Part shown: positions 34,290 to 43,106 of the stretch, piece after piece
Layout: each line of letters opens with the position of its first letter
How positions within the stretch are numbered: the first letter of the stretch is position 1
From: Aureispira sp045105775
Lineage (GTDB): Bacteria; Bacteroidota; Bacteroidia; Chitinophagales; Saprospiraceae
Reading direction: 5' to 3'
Assembly (NCBI GenBank): GCA_045105775.1
Contig: JBGCDW010000035.1
Coordinates: 1 to 64,000, forward strand
DNA length: 64,000 nt
Translations under genes and position numbers: made by a program
Notes under the pieces: model-generated
The model's input: only the letters and a program-made list of their open reading frames with translations
The model's database searches: none
Told to the model about the DNA's origin: nothing

Positions 34290-36476
34290 CTATGGCAACT
34301 CTTTGTGGCGCGTATCTACAATATTGGAAGCAAACCAAGTCAGTATAAGACCTAGTACTGTCCCAATAGCAAACGTTATCATTCTATTTTGGAACCACGA
34401 CATCCAATTACCTATTAGCAATAAAGCTACCGTAAAGATTACCAAGTAAAAAATTCTAAATGAGCCACTATAAAACAGTATATCACGCACTTTCCAATCG
34501 AGTACAGAAAAGGCAAAACTTATACATATAAATATAGCGATAAAAAACAGTGTGGCAAAAATCAAATTTCTGTATCGGTACAATAAATATTCAATAGTAT
34601 AAGAAATTTTATTTTCCTTTTCAATAGTAACCAATGTGTACGCTCCTTTTTCTGCATTCCAAACTCGCTTATCTACAAAACTCCGTTCTATAGTTGCCCA
34701 TAGTTCTGTATGTGCATAATCACCTCCCAAGGCCCAAATTCCAACGCCCCCCAATTCCTTATCTACAACAAAATCAAACTTCTTACCCAACGAAGTGGAA
34801 TTATCAAAATAGATTTTGTAAACGCCTCCAATCGAATCTCGCACCGTAGCTTCTAATGAATGGGTTGCCTTATCATAATCAATACTAGCCCGATCCATTT
34901 CTGCCAAACTTACAATTTCACTATAAGGCATATATCCTTCAAAATCCTTTTTACCTGTTACATCCTTATACCATACCGCACCATGATAAGCTACCCCTAA
35001 AACCAAACTTCCATAATGGTCATTACCAATCTTATCTTTATAATGGTCAATAAGTTGATTAAGATCCAATTCTTGTGTATCTACTTCTGCTTGGACTGCA
35101 ATATCCCTAAACAAATCATACTCTCTAAATACTAACGTATCTCGCTTGGGTTCAAACAAAAAGAAATTAATATTATCGGCACGTTTGGTTGCGGGGACTT
35201 CTTGCGATAACAGACCAATACAGTTAGTGCGGCGCAATAATCGCGCAATAGACGGCTGCTGCCAAAGTGGTCGGCTATTGGCATCTCTGGTTATTTTTAT
35301 CGTATTGAGTACATCGGTTATATCATAAGGTTCGTATTCTAAGTTATCATAAGCACGATTAATATAGTAATTGAGAGAATCTCTCAAACGTGTGGTATAA
35401 TCTATATCTCCAATTATAGTTACCTCTGAAATAGTATAAGAAACCGACAACAGTTCTTCTAAATTGGTGTAAATTTCGTACAAACATACAGTAGACCGAA
35501 TATTAGCATCCAAATCCGTAAGCGGTGTCAAGGGGCCTTCCTTTAGTTGTGTCGATTGAATATGAAAATTGTAGGTGCCAATGACAAACAAATCTACCCA
35601 AGGCTTGAGTTTTGGCAAATCGTAAATGTTGTCCTTATCATAAATGGGAACAGACATACTGATAACATAATTGTGGTCTGCTTCTCTAATAGCAAAAGAC
35701 AAATCTTTTACAAAAGTTATAAAATTATCTTTTTGGTTGCTTGGTACATCTTCAAAATTGATATCAATGCCATCCGCGCCTGATCGTGCCAAAATAGTGA
35801 TCAAACTATCAATCAGGTTGGTCTGCACATCGGGTTCACTAGTAAAAAATATCTCATTGTTATCTTCTCCCCTATTACTCACGGTTAATAAAACCTTGCA
35901 AGTGTCCAAGTGTGCAGTTGTAATCAAATCACTATTCATGAAGTCATACATTGCTTGAAAATTACCATACCCTCCTGTAAATGGATTGACTTCATAACCA
36001 AAATAAGCCAAATGTGTCAAAAGGCGATAATTATAGGTTTTGTAGGTATCCCCTTCCCAATAGGGATGCCAGCCCATAATAGTCAAATTTTGCTTGGGTT
36101 TGATGTCTCCTGTACTTCTGTAAATTTTTCCTCGCTTATTGCGCCATGCAGAATTTTCTAGGGATGTATTGTAACGCTCATAACGACTATTTACCGCCTT
36201 GTTTATCCGTTTTTGCTCCAAGTCTGTTGGTATATTCCACCACTCATACGACAACATCAATAGACGTTGTTCATTAATTTTATCATCTACACGCTCCTGA
36301 ATAGAGGGCGTAGCTTGTAGCGATTTACGGCGATCCAAACGTACGTTTTCTAGAGAATCAAACTGATCCCTAAACAAAGGCGAGGATTGACTGCTTGCTT
36401 CCCATGGCCCGGCCATAACAAACAAACAAATAAATAGTGAGAAGGTCTTTATTGTGTGATTCATATTGTTGGTCAT
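34290..36476 (-). CDS. Membrane-anchored GH18-like protein, second copy
   Basis: A 728-residue protein: signal peptide (about 8-29, ending ASSQ), a helical N-terminal region, a GH18-like barrel starting IMGWHPYWEGD (about 133), and three C-terminal membrane segments (about 638-660, 674-696, 700-722). The catalytic strand reads DGIDINFE (235-242), so the acid Glu242 is kept but the Asp two residues before it, which positions the substrate acetamido group in chitinases, is Asn240. A 130-residue insertion (about 315-450) is absent from the neighbouring paralog. The enzyme part should lie in the periplasm. Peptidoglycan or another GlcNAc polymer is a plausible target, but activity is uncertain. 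Confidence 0.75.
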   Translation of the reverse strand: MTNNMNHTIKTFSLFICLFVMAGPWEASSQSSPLFRDQFDSLENVRLDRRKSLQATPSIQERVDDKINEQRLLMLSYEWWNIPTDLEQKRINKAVNSRYERYNTSLENSAWRNKRGKIYRSTGDIKPKQNLTIMGWHPYWEGDTYKTYNYRLLTHLAYFGYEVNPFTGGYGNFQAMYDFMNSDLITTAHLDTCKVLLTVSNRGEDNNEIFFTSEPDVQTNLIDSLITILARSGADGIDINFEDVPSNQKDNFITFVKDLSFAIREADHNYVISMSVPIYDKDNIYDLPKLKPWVDLFVIGTYNFHIQSTQLKEGPLTPLTDLDANIRSTVCLYEIYTNLEELLSVSYTISEVTIIGDIDYTTRLRDSLNYYINRAYDNLEYEPYDITDVLNTIKITRDANSRPLWQQPSIARLLRRTNCIGLLSQEVPATKRADNINFFLFEPKRDTLVFREYDLFRDIAVQAEVDTQELDLNQLIDHYKDKIGNDHYGSLVLGVAYHGAVWYKDVTGKKDFEGYMPYSEIVSLAEMDRASIDYDKATHSLEATVRDSIGGVYKIYFDNSTSLGKKFDFVVDKELGGVGIWALGGDYAHTELWATIERSFVDKRVWNAEKGAYTLVTIEKENKISYTIEYLLYRYRNLIFATLFFIAIFICISFAFSVLDWKVRDILFYSGSFRIFYLVIFTVALLLIGNWMSWFQNRMITFAIGTVLGLILTWFASNIVDTRHKELP

Positions 36477-36519
36477 AACAAAGAAAAGAAAGCTGCTAGG
36501 GGGTGTTCTAAAGTTAGTA

Positions 36520-38421
36520 TTAAGGAGTCATAGATTTTCTCTTGCTGAAATATTGCCACCCAATCCAACTCATCAAAGCTCCAAAAATAACTCCTACCAA
36601 TAAGGGCAATGTAGTTCCCTTGAATAACCCCATATAACCGCCCAATAGAAGTATAAGTACGGTAATAAATAACATAAACAAAATCCGAAACCGCCCCCCT
36701 TGGAAAAGTGCTTGACGCACATTAACATTAAATAATGCTGCACAGAATCCAATTGACATAAAAATAGCAATATAGAAAAGTACTGCTAATAAATAGATAG
36801 AATTTTCGCGAAAGTTATTGCTGCGAGCATTCAACTCTTTTAGTTTTTCATTCACTGGTTTAACATATACCATAAATTCATCTGATAGCACACTCTCCAA
36901 ACGATAAAATCCAGCATCGTTCCCCAAAAACTGTACACCCACACCTCCCAAACGATTGTTTATGATAAATTGATATTTCTTTCGAAGGCTCATCGTATCA
37001 TCATAATATAACGTGACATCAACTGGAATATCTCCTGCCATAGTATCTACATTATAATAATCATAATACTTAAAATAATGGTAATTTTCAACACTATCAT
37101 ACCCCGCTCGCACACCAGGGTAACGTTCGTAATTATCTATTTGCATTAAAAAATCAAACTGTATATCATCAAAAGTTACATACTGCATATCCATAACCTC
37201 TTCCGTTACACCATCTGAATACCACAACGTCCCCGAATAAGGCACCGCCAATATCAAACGGTCACTATACAAAGGCCCTAAAGTGGCAAGATAGTTATCA
37301 ACGGAAGAACGTACATCTGGTTTCTTGGTTATTTTGTTATAATTTAAGGGAGAAGTTGGTCCTTTGATCAGTTTTTCAGGCGTTTGTTCAAATCCAAATC
37401 CTTTCACTACAAAAATATCTACAAAATTTTGTAGCAATGACAAATCGTATACTTCATCAGGATCATAGGCAGGAACCGTTAGGAAGATAAAACTAGTGTC
37501 GCCTCTTGCTGCTGTAATATTAGTCGAAAGCGTTCGGACAAAGCGATAAAAATCGTCTTTTAGCTCTACATTGACCCCTTCAAAATTGATTTCAATGCCA
37601 TCGGCATTCGTAGAATCCAAAATATAGATCAAAGAATCTATTAAACGGCGCTGTGCTATATTATTATTATTCAAGAAAAGGCGCACATTATCCTCTCCAT
37701 GACAGGTTACTGACAATAAAGCGCTACAGCCCTGATCTTGAGCAGTTTGAACAAATTCACTGGCCAAAAATTGATTAATTACTCGTGGATTTTGAGGGCC
37801 ACCCTGACTTGGATTAATGTCATATGAATAATACGAAACCACATTGAACAGCCCAAAATCATAGCCTTTGTACAAATCTCCCATCCAATAGGGGTGCCAG
37901 CCATAAATAATCATAGGGCGACTATCGTCCCATACCATTCGTGTTTCTCTCAAAAGCTTGCGGTCTATATTGCGCAAAGAGTCTTCTATGGCTTTGATCT
38001 GAGCACGAAGATCTAATTCGGCATCACTGGGCATTGTTGCCCAAACTCCTAACAACTCTACATAACGTACATCATTATCATTATCCGTCAGACTCTCTCT
38101 CCTCTCTTCATCTTCTATCAATTTATCCAATGTTGGATTATCACGATCTACAGGAGCTGCTCTTCCGCCTTTTAGAGAACGTTTTAGACTTCGTTTAGTA
38201 GCCAATGCTTTTTGACGACCAGCACGTTTTAAAGCACGCTCTGGTGCAGCCGCCGCTCGACGACTCGTACTTTTAACAATACGTCCAGGCTGTGCAGCTA
38301 GCCGAGCAGTTCTTCTTGCAACTTGGCCTTTGATATCTTGGGTCTGTCCTGAGTATGTCCAAAAGCAACAAAACATCCACAAGAAACAATATTTTAGGTA
38401 GTTATTTATAGTACAATTCAT
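36520..38421 (-). CDS. Membrane-anchored GH18-like protein, first copy
   Basis: A 633-residue protein counted from the ATG at 38421; an upstream GTG would add 8 residues before the hydrophobic signal. After the signal (about 6-26) comes an unusually basic Arg/Lys/Ala-rich stretch (about 33-90), then the GH18-like barrel starting IIYGWHPYWMGD and a C-terminal block of three membrane segments (about 540-625) homologous to the next gene. The catalytic strand is DGIEINFE (274-281): Glu281 is kept, while two of the three family aspartates are replaced (Glu277, Asn279). It lies 43 bases before the second copy, a tandem duplicate that has diverged. Binding rather than hydrolysis is possible. Confidence 0.75.
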   Translation of the reverse strand: MNCTINNYLKYCFLWMFCCFWTYSGQTQDIKGQVARRTARLAAQPGRIVKSTSRRAAAAPERALKRAGRQKALATKRSLKRSLKGGRAAPVDRDNPTLDKLIEDEERRESLTDNDNDVRYVELLGVWATMPSDAELDLRAQIKAIEDSLRNIDRKLLRETRMVWDDSRPMIIYGWHPYWMGDLYKGYDFGLFNVVSYYSYDINPSQGGPQNPRVINQFLASEFVQTAQDQGCSALLSVTCHGEDNVRLFLNNNNIAQRRLIDSLIYILDSTNADGIEINFEGVNVELKDDFYRFVRTLSTNITAARGDTSFIFLTVPAYDPDEVYDLSLLQNFVDIFVVKGFGFEQTPEKLIKGPTSPLNYNKITKKPDVRSSVDNYLATLGPLYSDRLILAVPYSGTLWYSDGVTEEVMDMQYVTFDDIQFDFLMQIDNYERYPGVRAGYDSVENYHYFKYYDYYNVDTMAGDIPVDVTLYYDDTMSLRKKYQFIINNRLGGVGVQFLGNDAGFYRLESVLSDEFMVYVKPVNEKLKELNARSNNFRENSIYLLAVLFYIAIFMSIGFCAALFNVNVRQALFQGGRFRILFMLFITVLILLLGGYMGLFKGTTLPLLVGVIFGALMSWIGWQYFSKRKSMTP

Positions 38422-38496
38422 CCGTATGAATATGTTTTTTGGCACAAAAGGGGTGATTATAAGTTTATTTTGATAATAGCACAGGGGGTATTACCA

Positions 38497-39573
38497 TTAT
38501 CCTTCTTCTGGCTTAAGAACTCTTAGTGTTTTTTCTCTGAAAATTTCTTGCACTCGTTCTCGTACAATATATTCATTATAATAAATACGATCTAGCTTAA
38601 ACTTCACAAATTTAATATAAACAGGCACTCCTGTAGTTGTATTAAAATTTCGTATACTCAACAACAGTTCCTTATACTTGCTAGCACTACTAATAGGTAT
38701 TCGTCCATAAAAATCACCTCGTTTATCTCGACGGGTCAAACGCGGTTTACGATCCATATTATTGTATTTTTCTGGATTCATAAACTTAAACATCACATCT
38801 CTCGAAATAGAGGAAGAGCTGAGTGGTAGAAGATTCGTTACGCCCAGACCATAAGCCATCAAAGGCTCATTAATCCCCAAAATTTGCCAGTTAGGTGGCG
38901 GGTTGGCTTTGAGTTGGTTATAGGCTTGTATGGATTCATCTCCCAAACCAACCCAATAAGCTGCATATTGATACTCTGTTTCATCATCTTTAAGCAATTC
39001 TTCTAAAATAGTAGAATCGCTTACCGCTCCATAATTGAACGCAGGATTTAAAACAAACTCATACTCTGCCAAATCAGGTACTGGTATAGTGTCATCACGA
39101 TATTTTTTGACGGTATCACGAAAGGCAGAAAAAATGACATCATGTAAATACAGCGTATCTTTATTTATTGTACTTCGCTGTTTAAAAATCTTGATATCTA
39201 ACTCTTTTTTAAACACATTACCATTGGTAAAATGAAAAGCATAAGTTCCCGATTTAGCTACTGTAATCAGTGCTCTATCCAGTTTTTCTATTTTCTTATT
39301 AATATACTGAAAATCAGAATTAGGAATATCAATTGTCAGGCGCCAGAGCTTTCCTCTCATAGGAGTGATAGAAACAATGAGATCTTCTCCTGCTTCTAAA
39401 TCAAATGTTTTATGTAACGTCTGTAGAGGTCCAATCTGTTCTAGACTATTAAATAACTCTACCTTTTCTTGTGCTTGTGCAGTCGCTACAAATAAAAATC
39501 CTGACAACCAGAGAAAGAGGAAGAATTGTTTCAGGGAGGACACGAATTGGCAAATGGTGTGATATGTTGGCAT
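38497..39573 (-). CDS. Exported protein of unknown family upstream of the GH18-like pair
   Basis: A 358-residue protein counted from the ATG at 39573; a TTG 15 bases upstream is an unlikely start. The hydrophobic signal ends TAQAQ (about 34), followed by a beta-rich domain (LHKTFDLEAGEDLIVSITPMRG, GTYAFHFTNGNVFKKELDIKIF), which resembles a jelly-roll-like fold seen in periplasmic or surface proteins. The C-terminal half is charged. No family recognised and no lipobox. It is the first gene of a run of same-strand genes with 75- and 43-base gaps, so it probably works with the two GH18-like proteins. Confidence 0.65.
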   Translation of the reverse strand: MPTYHTICQFVSSLKQFFLFLWLSGFLFVATAQAQEKVELFNSLEQIGPLQTLHKTFDLEAGEDLIVSITPMRGKLWRLTIDIPNSDFQYINKKIEKLDRALITVAKSGTYAFHFTNGNVFKKELDIKIFKQRSTINKDTLYLHDVIFSAFRDTVKKYRDDTIPVPDLAEYEFVLNPAFNYGAVSDSTILEELLKDDETEYQYAAYWVGLGDESIQAYNQLKANPPPNWQILGINEPLMAYGLGVTNLLPLSSSSISRDVMFKFMNPEKYNNMDRKPRLTRRDKRGDFYGRIPISSASKYKELLLSIRNFNTTTGVPVYIKFVKFKLDRIYYNEYIVRERVQEIFREKTLRVLKPEEG

Positions 39574-39588
39574 TGTGTTAAAGTACAA

Positions 39589-39890
39589 TTTTTTATACCT
39601 GATGCAGTGGCGTATAAGGGTTGATTATTAAATAATATAAACTCTAATTACCTGAAAACAAAAAGCTTACAGCTTTTGCTTTTCCTTTTATTTGGAATAT
39701 TAAAATATTGAATTCATGGCTTATCCCTCAATTTAATTCTTTTTTTTAAGAACATTGAATAAATGTTGCCTCTATATTGAACTTCTTAAAAATCCATCGC
39801 AACAATTGAGCACTAAAATAGTCTCTTTTTGTACCGTATACTGTTAGTACTCTTATTATCAAATACTTGACTAGTCTTCGTAAGTAGACA
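39589..39890. other. Intergenic region, no gene seen
   Basis: About 300 AT-rich bases between the first gene of the GH18 group and the terminator of the transglycosylase gene. It should contain the promoter of the group, but no clear TTTG/TAnnTTTG pair was found. Confidence 0.5.
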
Positions 39891-39925
39891 AAAAAAAGGA
39901 ACTACCTAAAGGCAATTCCTTTTTA
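39891..39925 (-). terminator. Terminator of the lytic transglycosylase gene
   Basis: An imperfect stem (aaaaaggaa...ttccttttt with partial inner pairing) leaves on the minus strand through TTTTTTT. It lies 80 bases after the stop at 40005. Confidence 0.65.
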
Positions 39926-40004
39926 TTATGTTATTCTTACGGATAGTCCGCCAAGGGTCATTATTAGTTTTATACTAATTATAGGATAATATAGAATGGC
40001 ATTT

Positions 40005-42401
40005 CTACTGAACAGGAATTTTTAACTTCATTCCTTCTCTCAAAATATCTCTCGAAGTCAACTCATTTAGTAACAAAATATCTCTCGAAGTTGCTCTTGG
40101 GTAGCGACGTTGGATTTCCCAGATCGTTTCATTTTTCTTAACAACATACAATTCATACTTAGTAGTATTTAATGGTGCTGCTTCTTGTATTTGAACTTGG
40201 TTTGATCTTTCTTGTTTGTTAGCTTTCTCTGCTGCTCTTCGTACTATTGCACGTGCCTCTTCAATTTTTCTAGCTTCTTCAAAGACCAATTGGCGCGCTT
40301 CCTCTGCTTTACGTTCTTCCTCTGCTTTCTCCATTGCTACTAACGCTGCTTGACGCGCTTTCTCTGCTTGGCGTGCTTCCTCTGCTCTTTGAGCAGCAGC
40401 TATCGCAGCTTGGCGCGCTTCCTCTGCTTGACGTGCTTCTTCTGCTTGGCGTGCTTCCTCTGCTTGGCGTGCTTCCTCTGCTTTTTGAGCAGCAGCTATC
40501 GCAGCTTGGCGCGCTTCCTCTGCTTGGCGTGCTTCCTCTGCTTTTTGAGCAGCAGCTATCGCGGCTTGGCGCGCTTCCTCTGCTTTTTGAGCAGCAGCTA
40601 TCGCAGCTTGACGCGCTTCCTCTGCTTGCGTTGGGGCATTGGTAATTTTTTTACTTTGAGCTTTTAAGTATGTAATAGCCTGTTTTTCTTCCTTAGTGGT
40701 TGTCGTGAATACGGTTGCATTGGTAGCAGCTCTTTCTTTATTGTACAAATCTGTACTCTGCTCCTTCACATTTTGCCAAGCCATTGTTTCCGCTTGTTCT
40801 TTTGTTGCATTAGGTGCAACCGCTCTAGGAACAGCAGGAGCTGCGGTTTCAGTGTTAGTAGCGGTAGCAGCAACAGCGGGAATACGCAAACGGCGCTGAC
40901 GGGTACGAGTTTGCGAAACTTCATTAATAACATTAGGTTTTTGAGCACGCTGTGCTGTAATAGCAGTTGGTTTATTAGACAACTCGTAAGGGTTATCTTT
41001 GCTAGTTGTTTTTACTCTGTTGGCATTATTGGTAGCCGCTACCGATGCTATGGTAGTTTTGGAGGCTAGTTTTTTCTTGTTCTTCTTAATAGTAGTGTAA
41101 ACAGGAGCGGTTAACGCTCTTTTTTGTTGGTCATCTAGGCCAACAACCTTCAAAGAGGGGATAGAAATACGCTCAATTGTAGGCGGTGCAAATTGTTTTT
41201 TCAAAGCATCCTTAGGTACTCGATATTTTCTGACCGCAATCACATCTCCTTTATTAATAATATGATTAGGAGTCCAGCCATTCCAAAACATGGCATCTTC
41301 TCTAGAAAAACGATGTGCTCGCATCAATTTACGCAACTCATACTCATTATTTACACGACGAATGCACTTAATAGGATTTTCAGTACGCATGTTAATAATA
41401 CGATTGTAAGCTGCTTCATAATTTCTAAATTTAGCTACAATACGGGCAGGCAATACTAAAATGTGGTTACTTCCGCTAGAAGGCACATAATTTTTGATAT
41501 ATCCTGGATTAAGGCGTTTTAGTGTGTCCTTGTTAATATCGTAATACTGGCTTAATTGACTCAGCGTTTGGTACCCCGGCTCTAGATGAATAGAATCTGT
41601 CAAAACAAGATCTGGATGTTGTTTTTTGATTTCCAATTCATGTAAATGGTGATATTCGTAAGAATAAGCTACCGCCATAAAGTAAGGCACGTACATTTGT
41701 GTTTCTCTAGGCAAGGAAGAGCGAATATCCCAAAAATCTTTGTTGTTACCTTTTACATAACGATCCACTCGTCCAGGGCCACAGTTGTAGGCTGCTAAGG
41801 CAAGCGGCCAATCTCCATAGCGTTTGTACAAATTGGACAACATAGTAGCAGCAGCATTAGATGCTTTGTGTGTGTCACTTCGCTCATCTAAATAAGAGGT
41901 TACCGTCAGACCATATAATTTAGCTGTTCCAGGAATAAATTGCCACAAACCAACTGCTGCAGCGTGAGAACGCGCCACTCCATTTAGATTGGATTCTACA
42001 ATAGGTAGATACTTGATATGATGTGGAATGTTTTTCTCTGCTAAGTATTCTTCAAAAATAGGAAAATAAACCTCTGTCAAACCGAGTGTGCGTTCTGTAG
42101 CAGAACGATAACGTTCGGTTCGATGAATAATGTGGTTCTTAATTTCGGTTGTAAGACGATACTGAATGGCACCAGACATTTCGAGAAAACGAGCCTTGTA
42201 GTGCTCATCTGTAAAGGTGGGATAATCAGGATCATTGGACCCGTAATCATTCATTAGATGTCCCATGTTCCTAACAAGTAACTTGCCTAATTCTTCATCT
42301 ATTTCAGGGTAGTCGTTGGGTCTAGCAAGGGTAGCAAAAGTGCTTCCTATCATTATCAAAAGTAATAGGGTTACTCTTGATACAGGTTGAGTGAATTTCA
42401 T
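40005..42401 (-). CDS. MltD-like lytic transglycosylase with helical repeat and LysM
   Basis: A 798-residue exported enzyme. Signal peptide about 1-26. The SLT domain (about 105-250) has catalytic Glu136 in LPIVESNLNG, then AAAVGLWQFIPGTAKLYGL and LALAAYNCGPGRV, the family 1D pattern. It cleaves peptidoglycan glycan chains to anhydro-muropeptides. One LysM-like segment follows near 270-320. A disordered Thr/Ala/Asn-rich stretch (about 420-570) leads to a long helix of EEARQAAIAAAQKA and shorter EEARQA units (about 600-740). The C-terminal LysM (YVVKKNETIWEIQRRYP..., about 750-798) should bind peptidoglycan. The helical spacer is far longer than in E. coli MltD and could hold the wall-binding module away from the enzyme. 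Confidence 0.88.
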   Translation of the reverse strand: MKFTQPVSRVTLLLLIMIGSTFATLARPNDYPEIDEELGKLLVRNMGHLMNDYGSNDPDYPTFTDEHYKARFLEMSGAIQYRLTTEIKNHIIHRTERYRSATERTLGLTEVYFPIFEEYLAEKNIPHHIKYLPIVESNLNGVARSHAAAVGLWQFIPGTAKLYGLTVTSYLDERSDTHKASNAAATMLSNLYKRYGDWPLALAAYNCGPGRVDRYVKGNNKDFWDIRSSLPRETQMYVPYFMAVAYSYEYHHLHELEIKKQHPDLVLTDSIHLEPGYQTLSQLSQYYDINKDTLKRLNPGYIKNYVPSSGSNHILVLPARIVAKFRNYEAAYNRIINMRTENPIKCIRRVNNEYELRKLMRAHRFSREDAMFWNGWTPNHIINKGDVIAVRKYRVPKDALKKQFAPPTIERISIPSLKVVGLDDQQKRALTAPVYTTIKKNKKKLASKTTIASVAATNNANRVKTTSKDNPYELSNKPTAITAQRAQKPNVINEVSQTRTRQRRLRIPAVAATATNTETAAPAVPRAVAPNATKEQAETMAWQNVKEQSTDLYNKERAATNATVFTTTTKEEKQAITYLKAQSKKITNAPTQAEEARQAAIAAAQKAEEARQAAIAAAQKAEEARQAEEARQAAIAAAQKAEEARQAEEARQAEEARQAEEARQAAIAAAQRAEEARQAEKARQAALVAMEKAEEERKAEEARQLVFEEARKIEEARAIVRRAAEKANKQERSNQVQIQEAAPLNTTKYELYVVKKNETIWEIQRRYPRATSRDILLLNELTSRDILREGMKLKIPVQ
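40380..40632 (+). repeat. Tandem repeats coding the EEARQA helix
   Basis: Units of about 42 nt (with gcgcgcttcctctgcttt and gagcagcagctatc) and short 18-nt units alternate here. They encode 14- and 6-residue helical repeats on the minus strand. High identity among units suggests recent expansion and likely length variation. Confidence 0.8.
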
Positions 42402-42750
42402 TGCTATGGATAATTTTTCCTAATTGGAGGCGCGTAATTATTGGTATTCTTTTCACAAATAGTTTGAAAAATACAAAAGAGTGACATACAAAGTTATAAA
42501 ATTATAAGACCTTTCCAAAAAACAGCTAACAAAGCATAGTTTTAAGATAATTTCTGCCAAAGCAGAATCTAGACCAAGAGAAATTGTTCTTTTTCTTTGG
42601 AATAGGAAAAACTAAGCTGTTATGCTTTGTATATTGTTCATTGGATGGATACCAAATTATAACTGTATAGTATTATCTTTTGTTATGTAGCTGTTCTAAA
42701 TATTTTTATTTTTACTCTCAAAAAACCAAAACAATTACAGTGCTTTTCTA
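42402..42750. other. Intergenic region, no gene seen
   Basis: 349 AT-rich bases between the transglycosylase start and the tatA stop. No reading frame with coding character and no strong terminator was found. Confidence 0.5.
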
Positions 42751-42978
42751 CTATTTATTAGAATTTTCTTCAATTTTAATTTTTTCTTTATCTCCTTCGC
42801 GCATTCCTTCTCTAAATTCTTTGGCTACAGAGTCTCTTGCATTGTTAAATTCGCTTACTCCTTTTCCTAGACCGCGCATTAATTCAGGAATTTTCTTGCC
42901 TCCAAACAGCAATAAAATCACAAAGAAGATTAATAACATCTCTGGTCCTAGAAAATTCATTAAGAATATTGTATTCAT
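42751..42978 (-). CDS. tatA: Sec-independent translocase TatA/E component
   Basis: A 75-residue protein: one N-terminal membrane segment (FLGPEMLLIFFVILLLFGG, about 9-26), the hinge GGKKIPELMRGLGKG, an amphipathic helix and a charged tail. This is the TatA/TatE fold; TatA oligomers form the pore for folded twin-arginine substrates with TatC. tatC is not adjacent. A -7 element (TACCTTTG, minus strand 43052-43045) lies 67 bases upstream of the ATG. Confidence 0.9.
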   Translation of the reverse strand: MNTIFLMNFLGPEMLLIFFVILLLFGGKKIPELMRGLGKGVSEFNNARDSVAKEFREGMREGDKEKIKIEENSNK

Positions 42979-43044
42979 CCTATTTTATGTTTTATAGTAA
43001 TTACTAGTTGTCTTGTCTATGTGTACTTTTATAATGACGTGCTT

Positions 43045-43052
43045 CAAAGGTA
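43045..43052 (-). promoter_or_regulatory. Possible -7 element of tatA
   Basis: Minus-strand TACCTTTG matches TAnnTTTG exactly; no TTTG was found at the usual distance upstream. Confidence 0.35.
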
Positions 43053-43106
43053 CGACTTTTAATTCAATTGCGTTTCTGCTGGCTTGTAAATAAGCCTTTT
43101 TGGCCA

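Noticed and set aside
34290..38421. Active chitinases
   Set aside because: The barrel is GH18-like but the DxxDxDxE motif is altered (Asn before the catalytic Glu), and both are membrane anchored; chitin as substrate cannot be claimed.
40334..40667. Plus-strand Leu/Cys-rich frames
   Set aside because: They mirror the EEARQA repeat of the transglycosylase on the other strand and have no independent start or signal.
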